The notes below the pieces were generated by a model that saw only the letters and a list, made by a program, of their open reading frames with translations, searched no databases and had not been told where the DNA came from. A stretch of DNA of 64,000 nucleotides from SP5GCR1 sp965199685 (GTDB lineage Bacteria > Pseudomonadota > Gammaproteobacteria > Poriferisulfidales > Oxydemutatoraceae): the NCBI GenBank assembly GCA_965199685.1, contig OZ241323.1:434001-498000 (forward strand), written 5' to 3'. Position 1 is the first letter of the stretch; each line of letters starts with the position of its first letter. Positions 9,228-18,149 of the stretch are shown here, piece after piece. The position numbers and the translations under genes were made by a program.

Positions 9228-9786
9228 AACAATCGTTGGCACTTGCAACGAAGACGGTAGCACATATCTTGCCCCAATGGGTGTATGGATGAACGGTTCC
9301 TTTATGATACTAGCCCCTTTCAAACCGTCTACCACCTTAGACAATCTCAAGCGTAACCCGTATGCGGTAATCAATCGTACAGATGATGTCAGGGTATTCG
9401 CAGGCTGTCTAAGCGGGCGCAGAGAATGGTCCTTGACAGAAAGCAAATATGTAGAAGCCAAACGGCTGGAGGCGGCTTTGAGTCACATTGAAGTCAAAGT
9501 CGTCAAAACCGAAGATGATGAACTCAGACCGAAGCTACACACTGAGATATTGCACGAGGCAACGCACGCACCCTTCAATGGCTTTAACCGAGCACAAGCT
9601 GCGGTTATTGAATTAGCGATACTCGTCAGCCGCCTAGACCGATTACCATCCGAAAAAATTCTCACTGAGATAGCTTATCTGAAAATTGCCATAGATAAAA
9701 CCGCCGGCCCTGAGGAACTTGAAGCATGGTCATGGTTAATCGAACGCGTGCAGAAAAAATTTCCCGATATATTGGAGAGAATATGA
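9214..9786 (+). CDS. DUF447 family protein of the C1-cofactor set
   Basis: 190-residue protein of the DUF447 family, which has a split-barrel, flavin-reductase-like fold and travels with tetrahydromethanopterin or methanofuran genes in archaea and methylotrophs. Supporting blocks are the opening ETIVGTCNEDGSTYLAPMGVW and the NPYAVINRTDDVRVFAGCL segment, then a helical C-terminus with FNRAQAAVIELAILVSRLDRL. The start overlaps the end of the upstream gene and the stop overlaps the next start (ATGA), so translation is coupled. Its reaction is not known to me. Confidence 0.8.
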   Translation: MKILETIVGTCNEDGSTYLAPMGVWMNGSFMILAPFKPSTTLDNLKRNPYAVINRTDDVRVFAGCLSGRREWSLTESKYVEAKRLEAALSHIEVKVVKTEDDELRPKLHTEILHEATHAPFNGFNRAQAAVIELAILVSRLDRLPSEKILTEIAYLKIAIDKTAGPEELEAWSWLIERVQKKFPDILERI

Positions 9787-10460
9787 CGCAATTATTAGCC
9801 AGCATTTCCAATGTGGAAGAAGCACACATCGCATTGAAGGCATCGGTAGGAATACTTGATATGAAAGACCCTACACAAGGTGCATTAGGTGCGCTGGACG
9901 AGCTTACTATCAATGAAATCGTACAGCTCGTTTCAGGGACTTGTACCAGTAGCGCAACCATAGGTGATTTGCCTGCCGACCCCGAAGTCGTATTGAAAAA
10001 AACGCAGGCAATCGCAAAGCTCGGAGTAAATTATGTTAAGGTCGGAATGTTCGGCAGTGATTGGCTCTTGAAATGTTTGCCAGTGCTCAAAACAATCACT
10101 GCAAATGTCAATTTGGTTGGGGTTTTATTTGCCGAGTATTTTAACGATTTATCGGGACCGTGTCATCTATTAAAGTCGGCAGGTTTTGTTGGCATCATGG
10201 TAGATACGGCAAACAAAAAGAACGGTTCGGTACGCACCGTCAAAAGCGATGCCGAGTTAAGTGATTTTGTGAAAACTGCGCAAAGCAACGGCTTGCTTTG
10301 CGGCATCGCAGGTTCCTTAAAATACCAAGACATCAAACCTCTACTTAAAATGACACCCGATTATCTAGGCTTTAGAACCGCCTTATGTGAAAACCATCAA
10401 AGACAAGGCAATTTATCCGCTGCAATGATACAAAAAATTGCTACCCAACTACGGCAGTAG
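9783..10460 (+). CDS. mfnB: (5-formylfuran-3-yl)methyl phosphate synthase
   Basis: Enzyme that condenses two glyceraldehyde 3-phosphate molecules into the furan precursor of methanofuran. It is a 225-residue TIM barrel of the former DUF556 family. Visible signatures are SISNVEEAHIAL, DMKDPTQGALGA with the conserved Lys, the YVKVGMFG strand, and the C-terminal CGIAGSLKYQDI and PDYLGFRTAL. I chose the ATG at 9783, which overlaps the upstream stop and has a GGAGAG site. A start 57 bases upstream is in frame but would add an unconserved extension. Finding this with two other archaeal-type cofactor genes points to methanofuran/tetrahydromethanopterin C1 transfer in this bacterium. Confidence 0.9.
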   Translation: MTQLLASISNVEEAHIALKASVGILDMKDPTQGALGALDELTINEIVQLVSGTCTSSATIGDLPADPEVVLKKTQAIAKLGVNYVKVGMFGSDWLLKCLPVLKTITANVNLVGVLFAEYFNDLSGPCHLLKSAGFVGIMVDTANKKNGSVRTVKSDAELSDFVKTAQSNGLLCGIAGSLKYQDIKPLLKMTPDYLGFRTALCENHQRQGNLSAAMIQKIATQLRQ

Positions 10461-10956
10461 AATCGCCGATTATCGCCGAGTGAAACCGCCACTTGAGCCA
10501 GTAGGTCAAGTGACGATTCAATATGCCCTTCCCTACAGGTGGTTATCATAAATTTAATGGCACAAGCGGTTCTGTTCGTGCAGAATGGTACTTTGGGGAA
10601 GGCATGTGAGGCTGTTGAAAAAGTATTTCATATGCCGTAGGGGCGGATTTATATATCCGCCCTAACGCGTTGTGCCTGTATAGGCAATCCATTCTATCCA
10701 TTTCGTTTACGGTAACCATGATTTGGTGGCGCGGAGCGGGTAGATTTATGCGAAGACTCAACTTTAGGGCGGATAATTGAAATGGCTACACCCCCCAAAG
10801 TGCACTGGGGCTTTGACACCCCAATGCATATCGCAGGCGCGTTTCATTATAATCCATACGCCAGTTTTCTATCATAAAATTTAGCGACTCTTAAATGCTG
10901 TTCCCTCTCAATATGTCATAATAGCAACCTCACTGGTTTCTCTATACTTAAAGCAC
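10461..10956. repeat. Spacer with a repeat mosaic before rpe
   Basis: No gene seen. It starts with GCCGATTATCGCCGAGTG joined to a GCCACTTGA/TCAAGTG palindrome (about 10464-10518). A unit with CCTACAGGTGGTTATCATAA follows (again at 53325 and 61699). At about 10609 comes GGCTGTTGAAAAAGTATT, matching the outer end of the IS1182-like element. Next is a GGGCGGAT...ATCCGCCC palindrome (10633-10661) and a stretch with CGTTTACGGTAACCATGATT. The last 190 bases hold no repeat I recognise and should contain the rpe promoter. Confidence 0.7.
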
Positions 10957-11637
10957 ATGAAGGATTTAATTTGCCCCTCAATATTATCTGCCGATTTTGC
11001 ACGCTTGGGCGCGGATGTTGCTGCGGTGCTTGACGCAGGTGCCGATATGATTCATTTTGATGTGATGGACAATCACTATGTGCCTAATCTAACTTTCGGA
11101 CCGATGGTATGTAAGTCATTGCGGGATTACGGTATCACCACTCCGATTGATGTGCATTTGATGGTGCAGCCGGTGGATCGGCTTATCGTGGATTTTGCCG
11201 CTGCCGGTGCCGATTACATCAGTTTCCACGGCGAGGCGAGCGAGGATAGCGAGCGGAGTTTGCAGTTGATTCGTGAGCAGGGTTGCAAAAGCGGTTTGGT
11301 GTTCAATCCCGATGTTTCCATAGACGGGTTGGAGCGAGTAATCGATCAAGTGGATATGGTTCTACTGATGTCGGTTATGCCAGGGCAGGCTGCCCAACAA
11401 TTCATTCCTTCCACTTTGGATAAAATTAGGCAAACGCGCAGGCTCCTAAACCAGCACGCAACATCAATGCGGCTTGAGGTGGACGGTGGCATCAAAGTAG
11501 AGAACATTGCCGAAGTGAAGGCTGCAGGTGCCGACACCTTTGTTGCCGGCTCAGCGATATTCGGTAGCGACGATTACCCAAGCACGATCGCCGAGATGCG
11601 CGACCGCCTAAACAATGCCGACAAAATGCGATGCTGA
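10957..11637 (+). CDS. rpe: Ribulose-phosphate 3-epimerase
   Basis: Interconverts ribulose 5-phosphate and xylulose 5-phosphate in the pentose phosphate or Calvin pathway. It is a 226-residue TIM barrel. Signatures are LICPSILSADFARLGADV, MIHFDVMDNHYVPNLTFG (metal-binding His and Asp), DVHLMV, VLLMSVMPGQAAQQF and the C-terminal LEVDGGIK with AGSAIFG. The usual SVNPGFGGQ loop reads SVMPGQAAQQ, a mild deviation that shortens the glycine-rich segment. It is followed by trpE after 41 bases. An rpe-trpEGDC order is common in gammaproteobacteria, and pentose phosphates feed tryptophan synthesis. Confidence 0.94.
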   Translation: MKDLICPSILSADFARLGADVAAVLDAGADMIHFDVMDNHYVPNLTFGPMVCKSLRDYGITTPIDVHLMVQPVDRLIVDFAAAGADYISFHGEASEDSERSLQLIREQGCKSGLVFNPDVSIDGLERVIDQVDMVLLMSVMPGQAAQQFIPSTLDKIRQTRRLLNQHATSMRLEVDGGIKVENIAEVKAAGADTFVAGSAIFGSDDYPSTIAEMRDRLNNADKMRC

Positions 11638-11678
11638 CAAAATGTGATGCCAATAAAAAACTATGCCGATAAAGTACT

Positions 11679-13151
11679 ATGATGACCCATAGCGACTACG
11701 AGCGGTTAGCAGCGCAAGGTTATACCCATATCCCTTTGGTGCGAGAACTGCCTGTGGACTTAGACACCCCAGTCGGTGTTTATCTGAAGCTGGCAAACGA
11801 TCCCAACAGTTATTTGCTTGAGTCTGCAAGCGAGGGGCGATATTGGGGGCGGTATTCAATTATCGGAACCAGTTGCCAGAATTATATTTGCGTCAACGAT
11901 TTCACCGTCAGCCTATACGAAGACGGTCGCCTGAGTTCCCAACAAACGGTGCCCGATCCGTTGGCATGGATAGACGATTACCTCGCCACTTTCAGAATTG
12001 CAAAGGCATCATCGCTGCCTCGTTTTTGCGGTGGCTTGGTCGGTTATTTCGGATATGAGACGGTACACTATATAGAACCCAAGTTGCAGCACAACCACAA
12101 AACCGATGAACTCGGCACGCCTGACATATTGCTGTTGGTGTCTATGCAGATTGCGGTGATTGACAACCTAAGGGGTGCGTTGTCGTTGATAGTCTATGCC
12201 GATGCGTCAAAGGCCGACGGCTATCAACACGCGGTAGATGCCTTAGAGCAATTAGAGACTCGCTTGCACAAGCCGCTCAAGCGTTCGCCGCCCACAACGA
12301 TTAAAGTGCCAGATAAAGACAGCTTCAGTTTCGGTTTTGAGCGAGCCGACTATATGAATGCGGTAGAGCAATGCCGCCGTTACATTATTGACGGCGAGGC
12401 GATGCAAATCGTTTTGTCGCAGCGCATGCAAGCACCTTTTGAGTGCGATGCCTTCAATTTGTATCGTGCGTTAAGACGCTTAAACCCCTCGCCCTACATG
12501 TTTTATTTTGACTTTGATGATTTCCAAATAGCTGGTTCGTCGCCGGAGATTTTGGTGCGCCAAGATGCCGACTGCCTCACCGTTAGACCCATTGCCGGCA
12601 CCCGTCGGCGTGGCGGGACTGATGCCGAAGACTTGCGTTTGGAAAAAGAATTGCTGTCGGACACCAAAGAGCTTGCCGAGCATCTGATGTTGATAGACCT
12701 AGGGCGCAACGACCTAGGGCGCGTATCAAAGGCGGGAAGTGTTAAGGTAACCGAGCAGATGTTGATAGAACGCTACTCGCATGTGATGCACATCGTCTCT
12801 AATGTGGTCGGCACAGCCAAAGAGGATATTGGTCAGATAGAAGTATTGCGGGCAACTTTCCCTGCTGGCACCGTCTCAGGTGCGCCCAAAGTGCGGGCGA
12901 TGGAAATCATTGCTGAGCTAGAGCCGATCAAGCGCAACATATACTCAGGTGCGGTCGGATATATAGCTTGGAACGGCGTTATGGATACTGCGATTGCGAT
13001 ACGCACCGCAGTCATCAAGGAGCAAACGCTATTCGTGCAGACTGGTGCGGGTTTGGTCTATGACTCCGAACCCGATAAAGAATGGATGGAGACAATGAAC
13101 AAGGCCAATGTGTTACTGGCTGCCGCGCAACTGGCAAAAGATTTTGTTTGA
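11679..13151 (+). CDS. trpE: Anthranilate synthase component I
   Basis: Chorismate-utilising subunit that forms anthranilate with ammonia supplied by TrpG, the first step of tryptophan synthesis. It has 490 residues (or 489 from the second of two adjacent ATGs). The N-terminal domain carries YLKLANDPNSYLLESASEG, close to the LLES tryptophan-feedback motif, so feedback inhibition is probably kept. The chorismate-binding domain has VLSQRM, GSSPEILVR, RPIAGTRRRG, LIDLGRNDLGR, SHVMHIVS and PAGTVSGAPKVRAMEII, all intact. No leader peptide rich in Trp codons was seen upstream, so attenuation is unlikely here. Confidence 0.97.
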   Translation: MMTHSDYERLAAQGYTHIPLVRELPVDLDTPVGVYLKLANDPNSYLLESASEGRYWGRYSIIGTSCQNYICVNDFTVSLYEDGRLSSQQTVPDPLAWIDDYLATFRIAKASSLPRFCGGLVGYFGYETVHYIEPKLQHNHKTDELGTPDILLLVSMQIAVIDNLRGALSLIVYADASKADGYQHAVDALEQLETRLHKPLKRSPPTTIKVPDKDSFSFGFERADYMNAVEQCRRYIIDGEAMQIVLSQRMQAPFECDAFNLYRALRRLNPSPYMFYFDFDDFQIAGSSPEILVRQDADCLTVRPIAGTRRRGGTDAEDLRLEKELLSDTKELAEHLMLIDLGRNDLGRVSKAGSVKVTEQMLIERYSHVMHIVSNVVGTAKEDIGQIEVLRATFPAGTVSGAPKVRAMEIIAELEPIKRNIYSGAVGYIAWNGVMDTAIAIRTAVIKEQTLFVQTGAGLVYDSEPDKEWMETMNKANVLLAAAQLAKDFV

Positions 13152-13164
13152 GGATGATTGAGAG

Positions 13165-13749
13165 ATGATACTGGTTATAGACAATTACGATTCCTTCACC
13201 TATAACTTGGTGCAGTATTTGGGTGAGCTGGGTGTAGAGACTCAGGTGGTGCGCAACGACAGCATAGGCGTTGATGCGATTGACGATATCAAACCGCAGC
13301 GGATTTTGATCTCACCCGGTCCCGGCACGCCTGATGCCGCAGGTATATCGCTGGCGGTGATAGAACGTTTTGCAGAACACATTCCGATACTTGGGGTATG
13401 CTTGGGTCATCAGGCAATCGCGCAGGCTTTCGGCGGCATCATAGGTCATGCCAAGCGTATCATGCACGGTAAAACCTCGCAGATTCATCATACCGGTGCA
13501 GGCTTGTTCACCGACATAAAAAGCCCTTTTCAGGCAACCCGATACCACTCTTTGGTCATTGAAGAAGACTCCTTGCCCGAATGTTTGGAGATGAGTGCGT
13601 GGACTGAATTAGACGATCACAAACGGGAAGAGATTATGGGGGTGCGTCATCGCAGTTATCCGACGGTGGGTGTGCAGTTTCATCCCGAGTCTATATTGAC
13701 CGAGCACGGCCATCAGTTACTCAAAAACTTTCTCGAAGATGCAATTTAA
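13165..13749 (+). CDS. trpG: Anthranilate synthase component II (glutamine amidotransferase)
   Basis: Class I glutamine amidotransferase that supplies ammonia to TrpE. It has 194 residues. The opening is MILVIDNYDSFTYNLVQYL. The oxyanion strand is SPGPGTPD, the nucleophile elbow is GVCLGHQ (the Cys is the catalytic residue), and the C-terminal GVQFHPESILTEHG supplies His and Glu. A GAGAG site precedes the ATG, 13 bases after trpE. In some bacteria one such subunit also serves folate synthesis as PabA; that cannot be judged from this window. Confidence 0.96.
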   Translation: MILVIDNYDSFTYNLVQYLGELGVETQVVRNDSIGVDAIDDIKPQRILISPGPGTPDAAGISLAVIERFAEHIPILGVCLGHQAIAQAFGGIIGHAKRIMHGKTSQIHHTGAGLFTDIKSPFQATRYHSLVIEEDSLPECLEMSAWTELDDHKREEIMGVRHRSYPTVGVQFHPESILTEHGHQLLKNFLEDAI

Positions 13750-14776
13750 CAAGCTGATAGACAAACTTGTCGGCGGTCGCAGTTTGTCGCCGGAAGAAAT
13801 GCAGGGCGTGATGCAGACCTTGATGCGCGGAGAAATGGATGCCGTTCAAGCCGGTGCGTTGCTGATTGCGTTGCGCGCCAAAGGCGAGTCGGTAGAGGAG
13901 CTGACGATCGCCGCCCGAACGATGCTTGACTTTGCAGTAACACTGGATGACATCCAAGCCGACCACCTATTGGACACATGCGGTACTGGCGGCGATGGTG
14001 CGACGACTTTCAATGTATCCACCGGCTCGGCATTGGTTGCAGCAGCAGCCGGCGCGGTTGTAGCCAAGCACGGCAATCGCTCCGTTTCAAGCCATTGCGG
14101 TAGTGCCGATTGCCTAGAACTAGCCGGAGTACGAATCGATTTATCCGCCGATGCGGTGCGTGCGTGCATAGAAAAAGTCGGCATCGGCTTTTTGTTTGCT
14201 CCTAACTTTCATCCGGCAATGCGCCATGTTGTCGGCATTCGCAAATCGCTTGGTGTGCGCACCTTGTTCAACCTTTTAGGTCCGCTCACTAACCCGGCAC
14301 GCGCACCAAATCGGGTAATCGGAGTATTTGATCGTGCTTGGCTTGAACCGATGGCGCAAGCCGCTGCCGCACTAGGTGTTAAGCGAGTGATGGTAGTACA
14401 CTCGGAGGACGGTTTGGACGAAATAAGTCCCGCAGCACCCACGCATATCATCGAAATCACCGACGGCACAACCCGACGCTACACACTGACTTCTGAAGAC
14501 TTTGCTTACAGTCGGGTAGAGCTATCGGCAATACAGACGACCTCGCCGGAACATAGCTTGCAAATGCTCAAAACCGCACTTGAAGGGAACACGCCGGCTT
14601 CACAAGCGATCGCGATGAATGTTGGTGCCGCACTCTACATTGCGCAACTAGCATCCGATGTCAAAGAGGGTGCCGAGACGGCGATGCGTACGATGCGCTC
14701 AGGACAGGCACTGGACAAACTACAAGCACTGATTAAAACCAGCCGAGCAGAGGCAGAGGCAGCCGACGATGCCTGA
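13739..14776 (+). CDS. trpD: Anthranilate phosphoribosyltransferase
   Basis: Transfers phosphoribose from PRPP to anthranilate. It has 345 residues, normal for the family. The PRPP-binding loop CGTGGDGATTFNVST is near residue 80; KHGNRSVSSHCGSADCLE follows, then FLFAPNFHPAMRHV and the RTLFNLLGPLTNPA block, all intact. It starts 11 bases before the trpG stop and overlaps trpC by 8 bases, so the genes are translationally coupled. The acidic, alanine-rich tail (ETAMRTMRSGQALDKLQALI and beyond) is unremarkable. Confidence 0.97.
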   Translation: MQFNKLIDKLVGGRSLSPEEMQGVMQTLMRGEMDAVQAGALLIALRAKGESVEELTIAARTMLDFAVTLDDIQADHLLDTCGTGGDGATTFNVSTGSALVAAAAGAVVAKHGNRSVSSHCGSADCLELAGVRIDLSADAVRACIEKVGIGFLFAPNFHPAMRHVVGIRKSLGVRTLFNLLGPLTNPARAPNRVIGVFDRAWLEPMAQAAAALGVKRVMVVHSEDGLDEISPAAPTHIIEITDGTTRRYTLTSEDFAYSRVELSAIQTTSPEHSLQMLKTALEGNTPASQAIAMNVGAALYIAQLASDVKEGAETAMRTMRSGQALDKLQALIKTSRAEAEAADDA

Positions 14777-15578
14777 GCAGAAATCAATACTTCCCGAGAT
14801 ACTTGCGCATAAACGACAGGAAATTGCCGCACTTCGCGAACGGCACAGCATAGACACACTCAAGGACTACGCAGAAGAGCAGGGCGCACCGCGCGGCTTT
14901 GCACGCGCATTGAAAGGGCGCGTGGCAAATCAACAAACCGCAATTATTGCCGAGATTAAGCGAGCATCTCCTAGCAAGGGCATGTTATGCGAAGACTTCA
15001 ACCCACTGGAAATTGCCCACAGCTACATGATGGCAGGCGCAAGCTGTTTGTCGGTACTCACCGATAAAAAATTCTTCAAGGGATCGGGTCCGATACTAGA
15101 CCTAGTGCGCCGTCACTGCATGTTACCCACCCTGCAAAAGGACTTCATCATAGACGAATATCAACTATACGAAAGCCGAGCCATTGGTGCCGACTGCATC
15201 TTGTTGATTGTTGCTGCACTACCCGACGACGCACAGCTACAAGCCCTCTACGGCAAAGCACGCGAACTCAATATGGATGTGTTGGTAGAAATACACGATG
15301 AAGCGGAACTGGAGCGAGCCCTCAAACTCGACGGCGTAGAACTCATTGGCATCAACAACCGCAACCTCCGTACTTTTGAGACTGAGTTGCAAACCAGCAT
15401 CACGCTTGCGGCACAAATCCCCGAAGACAAAGTCGTGATTAGCGAGAGCGGCATCAACACCTCTGCCGACATACGAACACTTGCCGAACACCATATATAC
15501 GCCTACCTGATCGGCGAAGCCCTGATGACCGCCGCCGACCGAAGCACCAAACTAAAAGAATTACTGGCACCCCCATAG
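14769..15578 (+). CDS. trpC: Indole-3-glycerol phosphate synthase
   Basis: Closes the indole ring from carboxyphenylamino-deoxyribulose 5-phosphate. It is a 269-residue TIM barrel, monofunctional with no TrpF domain fused. Signatures are ILPEILAHKRQEIAAL, AIIAEIKRASPSKGML (catalytic Glu and Lys), LSVLTDKKFFKGS, LQKDFIIDEYQLYESRAIGAD, LVEIHDE, IGINNRNLRTFE and VISESGI. The opening overlaps the end of trpD. No trpF, trpB or trpA follows; the operon ends here, as in pseudomonads where trpFBA lie elsewhere. Confidence 0.96.
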   Translation: MPEQKSILPEILAHKRQEIAALRERHSIDTLKDYAEEQGAPRGFARALKGRVANQQTAIIAEIKRASPSKGMLCEDFNPLEIAHSYMMAGASCLSVLTDKKFFKGSGPILDLVRRHCMLPTLQKDFIIDEYQLYESRAIGADCILLIVAALPDDAQLQALYGKARELNMDVLVEIHDEAELERALKLDGVELIGINNRNLRTFETELQTSITLAAQIPEDKVVISESGINTSADIRTLAEHHIYAYLIGEALMTAADRSTKLKELLAPP

Positions 15579-15864
15579 GGGTAGAATAGAGCCGCCGATT
15601 ATCGCCGAGTGGCACCGCCGATTGAGCCAGTAGGTTAAGTGGTGGTCTTCGTTCTTGTGAAAGGACTAAAGATTAAATAATCGTTGCATCATATAAGGTG
15701 TTGGATTTGCGCACCCGCGCCGTTTGGCATTGGTGAGGACAAGCCTTAGCTTGTCCGACCTACATACTGATGTTAAGATTCTGCACAAAGTTACGCCGAT
15801 TGACCTGCTGGCTCAAACGGCGGTTTCACTCTTTAGTTTTTCAATCTCGGCAACAGGTAAATCG
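15579..15864. repeat. Spacer with a repeat mosaic after trpC
   Basis: No gene seen. About 15591-15645 repeats the GCCGATTATCGCCGAGTG unit plus a GCCGATTGAGCCAGTAGG palindrome. About 15732-15772 carries an AGGACAAGC/GCTTGTCC palindrome that recurs inverted at 61583-61614. About 15781-15826 is another TTCTGCACAA...GCCGATTGACC palindrome. These hairpins directly follow the trp operon and could double as its terminator. Confidence 0.65.
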
Positions 15865-17213
15865 GGGCTGTTGAATAAGTATTTGATATAACCAAAAATA
15901 GACAGCTGATTCAACCGGAGATTTTTATGCAAGGCACTCATAATTTTCAGCCTGAACTCTTTGTCCAAATAGACTATCAGGCACTCATTCCCAGCTATCA
16001 CATATTAAGGCGTATTAATAAGGTTTTAGACTTGAGCTTTGTCAAACAATTAACCAAAGAGTTCTATAGTGATACGCAAGGTGGACCATCAATAGACCCT
16101 GAGGTATTTTTTCGTATCTGTATATTAGGATACCTCTATGGGATTAAATCGGATCGTCAACTGTGCGACGAGATTGGAATGAACATTGGCTATCGTTGGT
16201 TCATCGGATTAAGTATGAGTGATGTAGTGCCGGATCACTCGTCATTAACTCGTATTCGGGACCGATTGGGTGTCGGCTGTTTTGAGGCGGTATTTGAGCG
16301 TGTCGTAGAACAATGCCGAGATGCCGGATTAGTTGAAGGGAAATGGATTATAACAGATGCGAGTTTAGTTGAGGCGAATGCGTCGGCGAGGAAACTAGAG
16401 AGACGAGAGCAGCCGGCAGAGGCAATAGAAGTTCAAGATGAGAAGCACCAAAGCAAAGAGACGGTCTCGCAAACTGAGGCAGTAAAAAGAGAACCAGTCA
16501 GCAACCGCACGCATGTTAGCAAAGTAGACGGCGATGCGACTTTAGTCAATCGTCCGGGGTATCCGAGGAAGTTATATCATAAGGCGCATTATTGTATTGA
16601 CGCAAAGAGTCGAGTGATAACCGATTGTCATGTGACCACCGGAGCCTGTCATGAGACCAATGTCATCACACAGAGAATTGAATATCAGCAGGAGCGTTTT
16701 GGATTGCCGATCGCAGAAGTGGTAGCCGATGTCGGCTACAGCAGTGGCAAGACATCAGTTTTTTGAACAACACCAGATACGCAGCTATATCCCGACTGCG
16801 AGGTGTTGTAGTAAAAGTGGTAAGCAAGTAGCCCATGAAGGCAGTTTCAAGTATGACTCCAAGTAAGACATTTATACCTGTCAGGCAGGTCATGCGTTAT
16901 ATCCTAAACATGCAGTCGGTGCGACGAAGTATTACTATATCAAGAAAGCACATTGTAATAGGTGTCAATGGCAGGCGAGTTGTTATTTAGGTAAGCGTCA
17001 TACGGGTCATACCGAAATGAGCATAAAGCGGCGATAGAGCGAGTGAGACGGTGACAAGGCGATGACGAGTTTAAGTAAATAATGAAGGAGAGGAGTTGGA
17101 AGATTGAGGGATTATTTGGTGAGGCGAAGGAACAGCATGGATTGAGGCGAGCAAAATATAGAGGTTTGAAGAAAACACAAATACAAGTCTACCTAATTGG
17201 GACAACCCACATT
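15865..17213 (+). mobile_element. IS1182-like insertion sequence, degenerate copy A
   Basis: The left end is set by comparison with copy B at 63683: both begin GGG-CTGTTGAA-AAGTATTTGATATA-type sequence and continue nearly identically into the transposase start. The transposase is broken and its last residues are replaced by the adjoining ISNCY-type remnant at about 17205-17215. The right terminal repeat is therefore missing and the element cannot move by itself. Confidence 0.8.
15927..17213 (+). pseudogene. IS1182-family transposase, inactivated
   Basis: N-terminal DUF772-type domain (QIDYQALIPSYHILRRIN, FFRICILGYLYGIKSDRQL) and the DDE core up to VVADVGYSSGKT read cleanly to 16766. The expected continuation (QFFEQHQIRSYIPTARCC, then the Cys-rich CNRCQWQASCYLGKRHTGH) lies one frame over from about 16756, so a base has been lost there. 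That frame then has a TAA at 16864 and a TAG at 17035. A further frame change leads to the C-terminal piece ERSWKIEGLFGEAKEQHGL after 17082. Upstream CCGGAG is the ribosome site. At least four lesions make this a clear pseudogene. Confidence 0.88.
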
Positions 17214-18008
17214 GCTTTGACTAAGCGGTCTTGGAAGATTCTGAACAAGCGTTCAACGCGCCCTTTGGCTTGCGGAGACTTGGCTTTGTAAAGTGTAATG
17301 CCGAGTTGTTGCAACGCTCTTTCAAACTGGGTGGGTTGTTGAAAGGTGTGTTGCTCTTTGGCATTGTTGCTAAAGATACTATGGCGGTCGGAATACAGGC
17401 ACCGTGGGCAACCATAGCGTTGCAGATGTTGCTTGAGCGTATACATATAATCTTGCCGTGGTCTCGGCAGCACAGAAATGCAGTGCGGTAATCTCTGAGG
17501 TGGCATCGTCAATAAAGGCAATGAGCGTGCATGGTTCGCCGCGCTTCTCAAACCAAGCATGGGGCGAACCATCAATCTGTATGAGTATACCAATGCCGGG
17601 TTGTCTGCAACGGCTTTGATACGTCTTGACCGGCTTGTGTTGCTTGCCTTTATACAAACCAGCCGCAAGCATCCATTTGCGCAATGTCTCAACGCTGAAC
17701 GAGCGGTCAAAAAAAACTCCATAATATTCAAACAGCTTCTCGTGGGCAAACTGAGGTCCGAAATCAGGATAGCACTTGCTAATCAACTCAATGGCAAGGT
17801 CTTTAATTTCCTCGGCTATTTTATTGTTGGACGGCTTGCCGCGTCGCTTGGATATCAGCACCTTATCTCCATGCTTGAGGTATGCACTGATTAATCGTTT
17901 GACATGGCGAACACTGATGCTGAGTATCTTGACGGCATTGGCTCTTGGTAATTTCTCCTCTATATACCGCTTGATAACATCGCGACGTTATATTTCTTTG
18001 GTTGACAT
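17214..18008 (-). pseudogene. ISNCY-family transposase, inactivated
   Basis: Integrase-type transposase. The likely ATG is at 18008, but an in-frame TAA (17988-17990) interrupts it at codon 7. The frame then runs VIKRYIEEKLPRANAVKILS (helix-turn-helix region) and DPFGPQFAHE-like and IDGSPHAWFEKRGEPC blocks to about 17450, where a frameshift moves the DDE core (YMYTLKQHLQ, LYSDRHSIF, QAKGRVERLFRIFQDRLVK) to another frame. The 3' end is cut off. The first part matches the IS1202 group well; activity is impossible without suppression and repair. Confidence 0.8.
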
Positions 18009-18126
18009 GTAGTAATCCTCTGTGTTCATTGCATATTCTCCCTAGCTTGGTTAAAAATGCTTTATTGTTGCCCAAAAGTGACATTTCTACTTGGGCAAAA
18101 GGTGATAATACTACTTTGGGCTTACA
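17214..18126 (-). mobile_element. ISNCY (IS1202-group) remnant
   Basis: The 5' side of the element is kept. Read on the minus strand it begins TGTAAGCCCAAAGTAG at 18126 and contains three related GCCCAA(A)-type repeats between 18126 and 18066, typical of transposase-binding ends in this group. The transposase on the minus strand is broken, and the far end is lost at the junction with the IS1182-like remnant. The boundary at about 17214 is approximate. Confidence 0.65.
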
Positions 18127-18149
18127 GAATCGTACAAGCTATGAATAAT

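Noticed and set aside
8160..9461. Minus-strand frames within the C1-cofactor genes
   Set aside because: Shadows of well-supported plus-strand genes with no ribosome sites or family patterns.
18079..18126. Left inverted repeat of the IS481-like element
   Set aside because: The GCCCAA-type repeats fit the transposase-proximal end of the minus-strand ISNCY remnant better; a closer match to the IS481-like right end was found at 18150.
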